Positions 33,248-41,864 of a stretch of DNA of 64,000 nucleotides are shown in pieces. The notes beneath the pieces are model-generated. The model ran no database searches. It saw only the letters and a list, made by a program, of their open reading frames with translations, and was not told where the DNA came from. The translations under genes were made by a program, and so were the position numbers. The stretch comes from an uncultured Persicobacter sp. (GTDB lineage Bacteria > Bacteroidota > Bacteroidia > Cytophagales > Cyclobacteriaceae). Position 1 is the first letter of the stretch. The number at the start of each line of letters is the position of its first letter. The stretch covers positions 59,165 through 123,164 of the forward strand of contig CANMKE010000012.1 in the NCBI GenBank assembly GCA_947498325.1, read 5' to 3'.

Positions 33248-35881
33248 TCAATAATAATTCACCGACAAGGTTGCGTGTTTTGCCTTAAGCTTCTCGATAT
33301 CCGAGCTTCTTACTTTTGAATTATAACATGAAATTTTCTTCAAGTTAGGGCAATCTGCCAAGCGGGAAATTCCTCGAATTTTAGTATTGTAAAAAGAGAA
33401 GTCCTCCAAACTTTTAAGCATCTCCACCCCATGAATCCGCTTAATGCGGGTACCTGCAATGTTGAGTTGCTTCAGCTGAGGCAGCGTAGCGATAGGGTCA
33501 AACAAAGGCACCTGTGCATTCTCAAGCAACAGCACGTTCAGATGCTGCAATTGACTAACCGTTTCAATATTTTCAATAGGATTATTGGAAATATCAAGGT
33601 AGGTCAGGCCGGGGTGTTTGGCCAAAGGACTGATGTCCATCAGGCGGGTATTGCGAGCCACAAGGCGCTTCAGGTTTACGAAAGGCGCCAAGGCATCGAG
33701 CCGCTGAACATCAGGCATATTGGAGAGGTCGATTTGATCGCTCAAAATCAACTCATGCAACTGCTCTGAGGTGGGCAACAGCCCCAGTCCTGTATTTTTA
33801 TCAAAAGCACTTTTCCATGCCCTTGACATTCCCGACCACCATTGCTTCAGTGCTTTGGTTTTGTAGATCACCATGGCTTTGGGATGCACCTGTAAAAATT
33901 CTTTCACGTCCTGATCTTCCACCCGTGTATCGTCAAAATGGATTTTCGAAAGCTGTTTCAGGCTGTCCAGTGCTTTCAGGTCGCCAACCTGTGTTCCATC
34001 TCCATTAATTTGCTTCAGCTGATGCAAAGATTTCAGGTCGGTGATGGTGGCAATCGGTGTGCCCGAAAAGTCTATTTTCTCCAGCTGCCCGAGGCTTTTC
34101 AATGCGCTCAGGCTGGTAACTTTGGTATCGGAGAGGTTGAGCTCTTGCAAGCTGACCAAATCCTTCAGTGGGTCAAGTCGATAAACCCCTGTATGTGAAA
34201 TATCGAGTTTTTTCAGGTTGACCAGCATCCGCAATGGTTCCAAATCCATGATGTCCTTAGCGTTCACCGCTAAATCTGTCACCCCAAAAACCGTTTGATG
34301 CAACCACTCCCCTGTTGGTTCCTGAAGGCTGTCAGGGAGCATGGCATGGAATACCTCCGCCCAGGCAGAGGGAAGCGTTTGCCACCATTGCTGTAACATT
34401 TTTGAATCTGCCACCACCAGTGTACCCGCTTTTTCACGCATAAACTTCTGTGCATGATTAATATCTACGCCAGAGTTATCGCAATACACCGTTTTTAATG
34501 ACGGCAACTCCTGAAGTGGCGCAAGGTCGGCAACCCTGGTATTCTTGATAAAAAGCACCTGTAGCTGCGTTAGTGGTTTCAGTACCGAAAGGTCTGCAAT
34601 ATTGGTATTGGTCAATTCCAGTTTTTCAAGTTTTTTGAACTGGGCAAGCTGCTGAAAATCAACCAGCGAATCTGACTCCAGATGCAATTCTGTCAGGCTG
34701 TGAACCTCGGCAAGCGGGCTGAGGTCATAGTTGGCCGTTCCGGACAGGTCAAGCACTTTTAAATGATTGTTGTACTTTAGAATATTGAGGGAATCGAAAG
34801 GGGTATATGCTAAATTCAGACGTTGAATCCCCCGAAGCCTACTGAGGGTCAGGGCATTTTCAATGGGGCTGTATTGTGCAGATAATTCCTTTAACGAGGC
34901 CAAATAGCGCAGATTGCCCAAATCACGAACTCGGGTGTAGGAAATGTCCAATCGTTCGAGCTGTGTCATATTTCGAACCATATAAAGCGTATCGATGAAA
35001 GTATGACTCAGGTTGAGGGTACGAAGGTTGGTCAGTTTGTTCAGCGGGTCAAAATCATAAAGCTCCATATGATCTGATAGATCCAAAGCTTCTGTGCTTA
35101 CTGCACGCTTTATCGCATTGATGTAATCAGCCTTCGTGATGGCCACTGCTGATGAATCGACTGGTTGCGTGCTCAGGCTGTCGGTGGCTGGTGCCGGCAC
35201 CTGTTCCGCAACGGCAGAAGAATCGGGGGCAACAAACGGCTGCAGGTCTGCAAGCTTGCTGCTGTCCGCAAGGAAGGTATGGCTTCCAAGAATGGTTTTC
35301 CAGTTTGGCGACAAGGCAAACCACCATTTATAAAGTTCTTCGTCCTCGTTCAGTTTGGTAGAATATACACTGACGATTTTCACGGTTTCATCACTCTGAT
35401 TCACCGTCATTTCAAAATATACCGTTTTGGTATCTTCCACCGCCTGCCGATCCTTCACCAATATCCCCTGCAGGTTGCGCTGGGTTTTAACGATCAGGCT
35501 ATACTCCCCCTGGTCGTTTACTAATGGTTCAATGGATTCTACCGTATAGTTAAATTGCACCTGACGATAAAAGAAGGTAATGTCTTTTAAATAGGCCTGC
35601 GCATCTTTATAATAAGGAACGAGGCGGTTGGCATCCAAATCGTCCTCTATCTGAACTTTGGAATCACGGATTACCCGCAGGTAACTTTCCGACACAATAC
35701 GCTCTTTATCATCCATGGCTTCAGTAGAATCGCCAAGAATATTCACATAAACCTGCCAGTAATTAATCAGGAGGCCAGCATCTTCTTTGTATTTATCGAG
35801 CTTCTCCTGCTGGGCAAAGCCTTTCCCCACCATGCCCAGACAAAGGATCAAAATGATCCAGATTTTATTTCTTCCTTGCAT
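33248..35881 (-). CDS. Large secreted leucine-rich-repeat protein
   Basis: 877 residues. A signal peptide (about 1-23, ending GFA-QQ) is followed by an N-terminal module (about 33-180) resembling the protein encoded at 36820. A Ser/Ala/Pro linker (about 215-250) and three blocks of roughly 22-residue leucine-rich repeats come next (about 275-475, 545-660, 720-855). The repeats have the form LxxLxxLxxLxLSxTxIxDL, as in internalin-like proteins. Before each block stands a segment with tryptophans spaced exactly WW-x6-W (residues 186/194, 499/507, 681/689). Blocks one and two end in a similar helix before the next WW segment. No enzyme domain or cell-wall anchor is visible. It probably acts in the periplasm or at the cell surface in protein binding. 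It is last in a four-gene unit of exported proteins. Function is unknown. Confidence 0.88.
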   Translation of the reverse strand: MQGRNKIWIILILCLGMVGKGFAQQEKLDKYKEDAGLLINYWQVYVNILGDSTEAMDDKERIVSESYLRVIRDSKVQIEDDLDANRLVPYYKDAQAYLKDITFFYRQVQFNYTVESIEPLVNDQGEYSLIVKTQRNLQGILVKDRQAVEDTKTVYFEMTVNQSDETVKIVSVYSTKLNEDEELYKWWFALSPNWKTILGSHTFLADSSKLADLQPFVAPDSSAVAEQVPAPATDSLSTQPVDSSAVAITKADYINAIKRAVSTEALDLSDHMELYDFDPLNKLTNLRTLNLSHTFIDTLYMVRNMTQLERLDISYTRVRDLGNLRYLASLKELSAQYSPIENALTLSRLRGIQRLNLAYTPFDSLNILKYNNHLKVLDLSGTANYDLSPLAEVHSLTELHLESDSLVDFQQLAQFKKLEKLELTNTNIADLSVLKPLTQLQVLFIKNTRVADLAPLQELPSLKTVYCDNSGVDINHAQKFMREKAGTLVVADSKMLQQWWQTLPSAWAEVFHAMLPDSLQEPTGEWLHQTVFGVTDLAVNAKDIMDLEPLRMLVNLKKLDISHTGVYRLDPLKDLVSLQELNLSDTKVTSLSALKSLGQLEKIDFSGTPIATITDLKSLHQLKQINGDGTQVGDLKALDSLKQLSKIHFDDTRVEDQDVKEFLQVHPKAMVIYKTKALKQWWSGMSRAWKSAFDKNTGLGLLPTSEQLHELILSDQIDLSNMPDVQRLDALAPFVNLKRLVARNTRLMDISPLAKHPGLTYLDISNNPIENIETVSQLQHLNVLLLENAQVPLFDPIATLPQLKQLNIAGTRIKRIHGVEMLKSLEDFSFYNTKIRGISRLADCPNLKKISCYNSKVRSSDIEKLKAKHATLSVNYY

Positions 35882-35919
35882 TCTCTATTGATTCTTTATG
35901 GAATAAAAAATGGCACTTG

Positions 35920-36744
35920 TTATTCCTGCTCCTGTATATAAGCCTTGAGCTTTTCTTTTGTTGGCTGATCGGCCTGCACGAGGTTGGTCATCAACCAACC
36001 CGCATTTTTCCCGGCGCGGTTAATCTCTGAGACCTGAAAATACCAGCCCTTCACCTGAAAGAAGTGAAGATTCACCTGCGAGACACGCTCAAACTTCAGC
36101 AACCCTCTTTTCATATCCGCCAGAAAAACCGTCAGTGTATTGGGCTGATACCCTTTTTGAATATAGTCTTCGAGGTTCTCCGGGTGGTTCATCGCTTTCT
36201 CCAGAGGCATAAAATAAAGCTCATGGCTCATGGGATTGAGGAATTTTTTAGGCGCATGGTTCATATTGAACAGTTTGTCGTAAGGGGCAAAATTGATCCT
36301 GTCGATCACCCACTTCCAGCCTCCGTTTACCTCTTCGAGGGTCAGGAAAAAAGTCATGGGCATTTGCTTCCCCTGATAGTCCACCATCGTGCGCACTTCA
36401 GCAAACCAGTTGGGGTTGTAGAAATCCAGAAATTGCGGATCATTGGCATCAAGTACCCGCTCGCCAAAAGCCTGAAGCTGATCGGCCACCTGCTTATTTT
36501 GCTGATCGATCAGCTGTGGCAAAAACCGCTTCCTTAGTCGGTCGCCATGGTAATTCCTGTCCGTAGGCAGTAAACGTTGCCCCCTTAAGGTTTCCTCGCC
36601 GTTAAACCTTCGGATAAACTGATTCACCTGCTTTGTACGGGCATAAAAATCTTCCGCATTGAGGTAGTCACCAATCTGGGCATGCGCCAGCAAATTCGAG
36701 CAAGCACACAGCAGCAATAGCATTAAGCGTTTTAAAGATAGCAT
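35920..36744 (-). CDS. Secreted protein of unknown function
   Basis: 274 residues with a signal peptide (about 1-22, ending AHA-QI). The mature protein has a helical front (FIRRFNGEETLRG), then beta-rich segments: EVRTMVDYQGKQMPMTFFLTLEEVNGGWKWVIDRINF, and later VNLHFFQVKGWYFQVSEIN. The layout (helices then a sheet ending in an Arg/Phe strand) is what one expects of an NTF2/SnoaL-like domain, possibly two. I do not recognise a named family. It lies 38 bases upstream of the LRR gene without a terminator between, so the two are co-transcribed. The terminator-like hairpin in front of it may separate or attenuate it from the first two genes. Confidence 0.8.
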   Translation of the reverse strand: MLSLKRLMLLLLCACSNLLAHAQIGDYLNAEDFYARTKQVNQFIRRFNGEETLRGQRLLPTDRNYHGDRLRKRFLPQLIDQQNKQVADQLQAFGERVLDANDPQFLDFYNPNWFAEVRTMVDYQGKQMPMTFFLTLEEVNGGWKWVIDRINFAPYDKLFNMNHAPKKFLNPMSHELYFMPLEKAMNHPENLEDYIQKGYQPNTLTVFLADMKRGLLKFERVSQVNLHFFQVKGWYFQVSEINRAGKNAGWLMTNLVQADQPTKEKLKAYIQEQE

Positions 36745-36768
36745 AACTGATTATCGTTTTCATCCAAT

Positions 36769-36807
36769 AAAAAAACAGGCAAAACGCACCACGCCTTGCC
36801 TGTTTTT
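36769..36807 (-). terminator. Internal terminator/attenuator in the exported-protein unit
   Basis: Perfect 10-base stem AAAAACAGGC/GCCTGTTTTT with a 17-base loop and T-run on the minus strand. It lies between the second and third genes; no clear promoter follows it, so partial read-through is probable. Confidence 0.75.
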
Positions 36808-36819
36808 CAGAAAAGATGT

Positions 36820-37398
36820 TTACTTATAGGTGTTCGTTACCCGAATATCACCCAACATCACATCCCAAAAACCGATCGTTCTGCCTTGAATCGTGGTCTT
36901 CTTTCGTTCTACATATACGGTAATATCTTTCTTGGTGGTATCGACATATTTCATCCCATCCTTGCGCTTCCCTTCAAATCGCTGATAAATGGTGATGACC
37001 CCCACATAACGGCCGTCGGCCTGTTTTACCAAATCAGAAATATACTGAATGTGAAACCACTCAATATTCACCTGATCGTAATTGAGCAGCTTCAGCCTTT
37101 TAAGATAATCCTTTACGCCGTATGCTTTGGTTTTCTGGGTATTCAATGACGAGACATCAATTTGCGCATCGGCATCGAAGAGCTCTACTGCGCGCTCAAT
37201 AGCCGCATTGGCCTCCACATCACGGGTTTTCTTATCGCCGATGATGGTGATGTACTTACTCAGGTCACGCACTTTCTCCAATGCGAGAGAATCAATGGCC
37301 TGCTTTCGGTCGGGGCTGATGTCTGGCTCTGCAGATTGCGCCCATACATTGGCACTCGCCGTAAGCAGCAGCACCATAAAAAAGAATTGCTTAATCAT
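36820..37398 (-). CDS. Small secreted protein, module shared with neighbouring genes
   Basis: 192 residues. A signal peptide (about 1-20, ending VWA-QS) is followed by one module of about 140 residues: LSKYITIIGDKKT, AIERAVELFDADAQIDVSSL, VKDYLKRLKLLNYDQVNIEW, then GRYVGVITIYQRFEGKR. By eye the same arrangement (GD near the start; YLK-x6-Y-x-QV; LV-x4-G-x-Y; TKK or TKT strand) recurs in the N-terminus of the LRR protein, and a shorter version closes the lipoprotein encoded just upstream. The fold looks NTF2-like; this is inference. The start is the ATG at 37398, with an alternative five codons earlier at 37413. Ten to 25 bases separate it from the lipoprotein gene. Confidence 0.8.
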   Translation of the reverse strand: MIKQFFFMVLLLTASANVWAQSAEPDISPDRKQAIDSLALEKVRDLSKYITIIGDKKTRDVEANAAIERAVELFDADAQIDVSSLNTQKTKAYGVKDYLKRLKLLNYDQVNIEWFHIQYISDLVKQADGRYVGVITIYQRFEGKRKDGMKYVDTTKKDITVYVERKKTTIQGRTIGFWDVMLGDIRVTNTYK

Positions 37399-37423
37399 TT
37401 TTGCTGATATCATAATGCACTAC

Positions 37424-38203
37424 TTATTTTTGAAGTTCCAACAAACGAATTTTACCGCTGGCATCTGTTTCAATATTCTCGATGCTGTACGGTGCTTTTT
37501 TCTGTAATTTCAGGTATTCCAAATATTGCCCAATGGTGGTTGGCTTGTCAAAATCCTTTTCCCCATCGAAAACACCAATAATAATCAGCACATCCACATT
37601 TGGGTTAGAGAACAAGCTCAGTGCTTTCTCAATCTCCTGGTCTGCTTTTGCAGGAGAGCTTGCGCTGCCAATATTGCGCATGTACTCGTTGAGCCTCACT
37701 TTGGTTGGGCGGGCATCCGAAGCACGCTTCTCACGGGCTGTAATCATACTGTCGAGTTGGTTGGCTTGCGCTTTAACTTCGCTGTAAGGAGAGTTGTGGA
37801 GTTTCTCCGTTTCTTCTTTCAGGTAAGCCAGGTCGTAATTTTCAAAATTATCTATCAGTAACTGCGCGTGGTTGAGTTGTTCTTTCACCGACAGCTTTTC
37901 CTCCACTTTTTTGAGAATGGCCTCCACTTGCGCATTACCAGCGGCTTCGGAACGAATTCTGCTGACTTCACTTTTAACATGGTCAACAGACATTTTATTC
38001 ATATTATCATAAAGATATTGCGCCTGCTCGACCAACTCCTGAGTTTTGTTGCTGACCTGACTGACCTCCTGAGCGACAGGTTCACTTTGCGCAGGTTTCT
38101 TTTTACAGGATTGCAGGGAGGCTGCGGCAAATAGCCCAAGTGCAAGCATCATTGGGCGGAAACCGCCTGCGAAGAAGGTAGCGTTTACCAGTGGTTTATT
38201 CAT
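37424..38203 (-). CDS. Coiled-coil lipoprotein, first gene of exported-protein unit
   Basis: 259 residues. The signal segment ends in lipobox LQSC (Cys about 33) followed by KKKP, predicting a lipoprotein. Two helical, charged regions (about residues 45-110 and 105-160) look coiled-coil. The C-terminus (about 185-259: ADQEIEKALSLFSNPNVDV, IGQYLEYLKLQKKAPYSIENIE) resembles the middle of the module in the next gene, as if the module were truncated here. No known family. It is preceded by a good promoter and begins a unit of four exported proteins. Confidence 0.8.
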   Translation of the reverse strand: MNKPLVNATFFAGGFRPMMLALGLFAAASLQSCKKKPAQSEPVAQEVSQVSNKTQELVEQAQYLYDNMNKMSVDHVKSEVSRIRSEAAGNAQVEAILKKVEEKLSVKEQLNHAQLLIDNFENYDLAYLKEETEKLHNSPYSEVKAQANQLDSMITAREKRASDARPTKVRLNEYMRNIGSASSPAKADQEIEKALSLFSNPNVDVLIIIGVFDGEKDFDKPTTIGQYLEYLKLQKKAPYSIENIETDASGKIRLLELQK

Positions 38204-38237
38204 CGGTATGATATTTAATAGTTAGTTTCAAAAAAGA

Positions 38238-38266
38238 CAAAAATAGGATTATGCTCCTGTTTACAA
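38238..38266 (-). promoter_or_regulatory. Promoter of the four-gene exported-protein unit
   Basis: On the minus strand TTG (38264-38266), 18 bases, then a perfect -7 element TATTTTTG (38238-38245). The leader would be about 28 bases. Confidence 0.65.
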
Positions 38267-38526
38267 TTTAGGAGGTATATCAGTGCTATGCAAAAATCAA
38301 TGCAGGTTATCAGCTGATGTGGCTAAATACTATCAAAAATCATGCTTAATATTGCATTTTGACCAATTGATGTGAATTTTACAAGTAGAAACTTCCATTA
38401 AATCACAGAATAATTTCGGGTTAATTATTTCGATTTGGGATGGTAAATTGTTATTTTAAGACATCGTAAATGATTACCTTGTATATATGTAATCTCAGCC
38501 TTTAATTTAATTTTTTTCCGCCATCA
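38267..38526. other. AT-rich divergent spacer
   Basis: With the promoter entry this makes a 323-base gap between divergent genes. I see no reading frame, hairpin or clear plus-strand promoter in it. Confidence 0.5.
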
Positions 38527-38964
38527 ATGATCGACCGCAAGCCATATCCCGTTCTTTTCTCCCTGTGTTTTCTCTTCCTGTTTTCTTCCATGACGTTTGC
38601 TTTTGCGCAACAGCCTTCCGATCAATTGAAGTCTTACATCCTGCCTGCAATTTCACACCTATTACCTGATGAACACATGGACTTTACGGTTTTCGATAAA
38701 GATCAGCAACATTCTTTTTTTCATTTCAGAATTGATCAGCCCATGGATTTGATTCGGTTCAGGGAGCGACTCGCACCCGTGGACAATCAGTCGTTTTGTG
38801 AGGTACTGAAAAAGAAATGTGTTTCGTGGAAAGGGGAAGACCACCTTGAGGAACAGGTGAAAATGGGAATGATTTATACTGGCAAGATGACGATTAACCA
38901 ACAACAGGCACTTGTTGCCCTTGATCGGCAGGGGAATGTGTTCTGTTACGTAGAGAATTTGTAG
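38527..38964 (+). CDS. Small secreted protein of unknown function
   Basis: 145 residues with a long signal peptide (about 1-27, ending AFA-QQ). The mature 118 residues have two cysteines (SFCEVLKKKC), a strand-turn pattern and a closing VALDRQGNVFCYVENL. I do not recognise a family. It is alone, divergent from the exported-protein unit and 68 bases before the FAD oxidoreductase on the same strand. Confidence 0.65.
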   Translation: MIDRKPYPVLFSLCFLFLFSSMTFAFAQQPSDQLKSYILPAISHLLPDEHMDFTVFDKDQQHSFFHFRIDQPMDLIRFRERLAPVDNQSFCEVLKKKCVSWKGEDHLEEQVKMGMIYTGKMTINQQQALVALDRQGNVFCYVENL

Positions 38965-39032
38965 GATTTAACAGGGATGATTTTTTTATTGGCGTCGATC
39001 AATTATTTTTGAGATCAATCATCATAGTATTC

Positions 39033-40223
39033 ATGTACGACGCAATCATCATTGGAGCGGGAATCAGTGGAGTCAGCTTGGCTTTTCATCTTGCTGAAGC
39101 CCAAAAAAAAGTATTGGTTTTAGAACAGTCAGATCAAGTCGGGGGGTGCTTACGGTCAGCAACCTCTTCCGAAGATGATTCCTTCTGGCTGGAAATGGGA
39201 GCGCACACCTCCTATAATTCTTATCAGGCATTTATTGAGCTTATTGAGAAAAGCCAGGGACTTACGGCGCTCAATGCCCGAAAGAAAGTCCCCTACAAGG
39301 TATTGCACAAAAACAAGCTTGCAGGAGTGACCAAACCCATGAGCTGGCTAAATGCCATTACTGCTGTACCGAATATTTTCTTCGCCAAAAAAGAAGAGAA
39401 AACGGTTGCTGAATACTACGGAAAAATTCTTGGCAGAAAAAATTACCAAAACTACTTCAGTCATGTATTTTCGGCTGTTCCCTGCCAGCCTGTGGATGAA
39501 TTTCCCGCCGATATGCTGTTCAAAAAACGTGAGAAACGGAAGGATATTTTACGGAGCTTCACCATGAAAAGCGGCCTTCAGTCTGTACCACGAAGCTTGG
39601 CGCATCATCCCAATATTAAGTTGATTACCAATGCCACCGTCGATAGTATCAGCTATACAGGCTCGGTGGTTACCGCTACGCTGAACAGTGGGCAGGTATT
39701 CGAGGCGCAACAATTAGCCTTTGCCACCCCTCCCGATGAGGCACAAAGGCTCATGACACCCCACCATCAGGCACTCACGATTGCCCTTGCCAAAATCCCC
39801 GTAGCCAAAAGCGAAGCCATGGGGGTGATGGTAAAAAAGAAAGACCTTTCGATCCCTGAAGTGGCGGGTATATTTGCACCCAATGGCAGCTATTATTCCG
39901 TTGTTTCGCGCGATGTGGTGGAAGATGACCGATACCGAGGGTTTACCTTTCACTTCAAGCCACAGCATTTGAGCGATGCTGTCAAGATCGACACCATCTG
40001 CGAGGTATTAAAAATCCGCAAAGATCATATCGTTCATCAGTTCAAGAAAGAGAACATTTTACCGAGCCTGAGACTTGGACATAAAGACATCGTCAGAACG
40101 ATTGAGCAAGAGAGCAAGGCGCTGCCGATTTTCTTTACTGGAAACTATTTCGATGGACTATCGATTGAAGATTGTGCACTTCGATCCAAAGAAGTCGCCA
40201 CACAAATGCTTTATCAGCTTTAA
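39033..40223 (+). CDS. FAD-dependent oxidoreductase, protoporphyrinogen-oxidase-like
   Basis: 396 residues. The N-terminal dinucleotide motif IIGAGISGVSLAFHLAE is followed by LEQSDQVGGCLRS, the FAD-binding pattern of the amine oxidase/HemY superfamily, and EMGAHTSYNS. The C-terminal FAD motif is FFTGNYFDGLSIEDCALRS, with the Gly-Asn and Ser-Ile-Glu-Asp typical of HemY-type proteins. It is shorter than HemY (around 450-470), and the substrate is uncertain: porphyrinogen or another polycyclic is possible. No other heme gene lies near. The ATG at 39033 starts directly before the dinucleotide fold; an upstream TTG extension is unlikely. Confidence 0.82.
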   Translation: MYDAIIIGAGISGVSLAFHLAEAQKKVLVLEQSDQVGGCLRSATSSEDDSFWLEMGAHTSYNSYQAFIELIEKSQGLTALNARKKVPYKVLHKNKLAGVTKPMSWLNAITAVPNIFFAKKEEKTVAEYYGKILGRKNYQNYFSHVFSAVPCQPVDEFPADMLFKKREKRKDILRSFTMKSGLQSVPRSLAHHPNIKLITNATVDSISYTGSVVTATLNSGQVFEAQQLAFATPPDEAQRLMTPHHQALTIALAKIPVAKSEAMGVMVKKKDLSIPEVAGIFAPNGSYYSVVSRDVVEDDRYRGFTFHFKPQHLSDAVKIDTICEVLKIRKDHIVHQFKKENILPSLRLGHKDIVRTIEQESKALPIFFTGNYFDGLSIEDCALRSKEVATQMLYQL

Positions 40224-40273
40224 AAAAACTTTTCGTCCACTGCAAAACAAGGCAGTGGACGACCTCTTTCCTT

Positions 40274-41065
40274 ATGGCAACACCCAACGATCTTCAGCAA
40301 TTGCTCGACACCCACTTTGAGCAATTCCACCAGCCTGATTTCATCCCCCATGATCCCATCAGTATTCCGCATCGCTTCCGTAAAAAACAAGACATAGAAA
40401 TATCGGGGTTCATTGCTGCCGTGCTCGCATGGGGGCAACGGAAAACCATCATCAATAAATGTACAGAACTGATGGAGCGCATGGACAATGCGCCTCATGA
40501 TTTCATCCTTCACCATCAGTCTGCTGACCTGAAAAAACTGCTCGGTTTTAAGCACCGAACGTTCAATGAAGAAGACTTGCTTTATTTTGTTGATTTCCTG
40601 AAATACTGCTACAAAGAACACAGCAGCTTGGAAGAGTGGTTTTGCCTGAAAGATGCCCTGGACGCTCCCAATATAGAACGGGGCCTGGTCTATTTCAATG
40701 AGGCTTTTACTCAGCGAGACACTTTCCCACAGCGAACGGGAAAACATGTCGCTACCCCTGCGCGGAAATCCGCCTGCAAGCGGATCAATATGTACCTGCG
40801 CTGGATGGTCAGAAGTGCTGAAGGGGGCGTCGATTTTGGGCTGTGGAAAAAAATCAGCCCTGCACAGCTTATATGTCCCTGTGATGTTCATGTAGACCGC
40901 ATTGCGCGACGGCTGGGCCTACTTACCCGCAAACAAACCGACTGGCTTGCGGCTGTGGAACTGACAGAAAACCTGAAAGCGTTCGACCCGCTGGATCCTG
41001 TAAAATACGATCTCGCGCTTTTCGGTATTGGTGTCAATGAAAAAAATGGCGACTTCGAGCTGTAG
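40274..41065 (+). CDS. TIGR02757 (DUF2400) family protein
   Basis: 263 residues, cytoplasmic. Recognisable family blocks are DPISIPHRFRKKQDIEISGFIAAVLAWGQRKTII near the start, then KRINMYLRWMVR, CPCDVHVDRIARRLGLL and DPVKYDLALFGIGV. These resemble the helix-hairpin-helix/DNA-glycosylase type of all-helical fold, but no activity is assigned. The ATG at 40274 is chosen because the frame upstream overlaps the previous gene and lacks the family start. It lies about 50 bases behind the FAD oxidoreductase, so co-transcription is likely. Confidence 0.9.
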   Translation: MATPNDLQQLLDTHFEQFHQPDFIPHDPISIPHRFRKKQDIEISGFIAAVLAWGQRKTIINKCTELMERMDNAPHDFILHHQSADLKKLLGFKHRTFNEEDLLYFVDFLKYCYKEHSSLEEWFCLKDALDAPNIERGLVYFNEAFTQRDTFPQRTGKHVATPARKSACKRINMYLRWMVRSAEGGVDFGLWKKISPAQLICPCDVHVDRIARRLGLLTRKQTDWLAAVELTENLKAFDPLDPVKYDLALFGIGVNEKNGDFEL

Positions 41066-41075
41066 CCACAAACAG

Positions 41076-41103
41076 AAAAAAGCCTGCAAAAACAGGCTTT
41101 TTT
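41076..41103 (+). terminator. Bidirectional terminator
   Basis: AAAAAAGCCTG/CAGGCTTTTTT with a 6-base loop, between the convergent TIGR02757 and pyrE genes. Confidence 0.9.
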
Positions 41104-41125
41104 CAATCCTTAATTTTTTTAATCC

Positions 41126-41770
41126 TTATGCACCCCAATTGGCTGGGTCCACTCTCCATGCTTTCAACAACTCAACATCCTCTGCCTTCACATATGCTGT
41201 CGCTAAAGCGGTTTCAATCATATCGCCATAATTTGACAATACCGACAAAGAAACATCCGCAGCCTTGAAGTTATCATCAGCAATCTGGAAACCATAGGTG
41301 AAAATTGCCGCCATTCCCAACACCTGAATACCTGCCTTGCGCAAAGCATCAACGGCTTTCAGTGAGCTTCCTCCAGTGGAGATCAGGTCCTCTAAAACAA
41401 CCACCTTCTGTCCGCCTTTAGGCGCACCTTCAATCAGGTTTTCCATTCCGTGGCCTTTCGGCGACGAACGTACATACATAAACGGCACTCCCAAAGCATC
41501 TGCCACCAAGGCACCTTGTGGTACACCTGCGGTAGCAACACCTGCAATCGCTTCAACTTCTGGATAGTTGGCCTTGATCATCGCCGCCAACGATTCCTTG
41601 ATGAAGGTTCTTGCTGCAGGATAAGCCAAAGAAACACGGTTATCGCAGTAAATTGGGGACTTCCAGCCTGAGCTCCAAGTGAAAGGGCTGCTTGGGCTTA
41701 ACTTGATTGCTTCCACTTCTAAAAGTACAGAAGCAACTTTTTGAGAAATTTCTTTAGGATCCATATTCAT
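41126..41770 (-). CDS. pyrE: Orotate phosphoribosyltransferase
   Basis: 214 residues. PyrE joins orotate to PRPP to make OMP in pyrimidine synthesis. The PRPP-binding motif VVVLEDLISTGGSS is intact, as are the catalytic loop region RSSPKGHG and the N-terminal FTWSSGWKSPIYCDNR. A pyrF partner is not adjacent. The start is either ATG at 41770 or two codons later at 41764. A perfect -7 element (minus-strand TAAATTTG, 41775-41782) would make the transcript nearly leaderless, so the later ATG or another promoter is possible. Confidence 0.96.
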   Translation of the reverse strand: MNMDPKEISQKVASVLLEVEAIKLSPSSPFTWSSGWKSPIYCDNRVSLAYPAARTFIKESLAAMIKANYPEVEAIAGVATAGVPQGALVADALGVPFMYVRSSPKGHGMENLIEGAPKGGQKVVVLEDLISTGGSSLKAVDALRKAGIQVLGMAAIFTYGFQIADDNFKAADVSLSVLSNYGDMIETALATAYVKAEDVELLKAWRVDPANWGA

Positions 41771-41864
41771 GGTACAAATTTAAAAACTATTTTTGGGGAA
41801 CCATTCAAATTTTGGTATTCTATATTCACTTTTGAGAAAAAATTAAGCACAATCCTTACAAAGC

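Noticed and set aside
33248..35881. LRR protein as an internalin-like virulence factor
   Set aside because: It has no cell-wall anchor or host-binding domain, and the organism context does not suggest a pathogen.
36064..36537. 157-residue plus-strand frame opposite the secreted protein gene
   Set aside because: Antisense shadow. The minus-strand product has a signal peptide and sensible strand pattern; this one does not.
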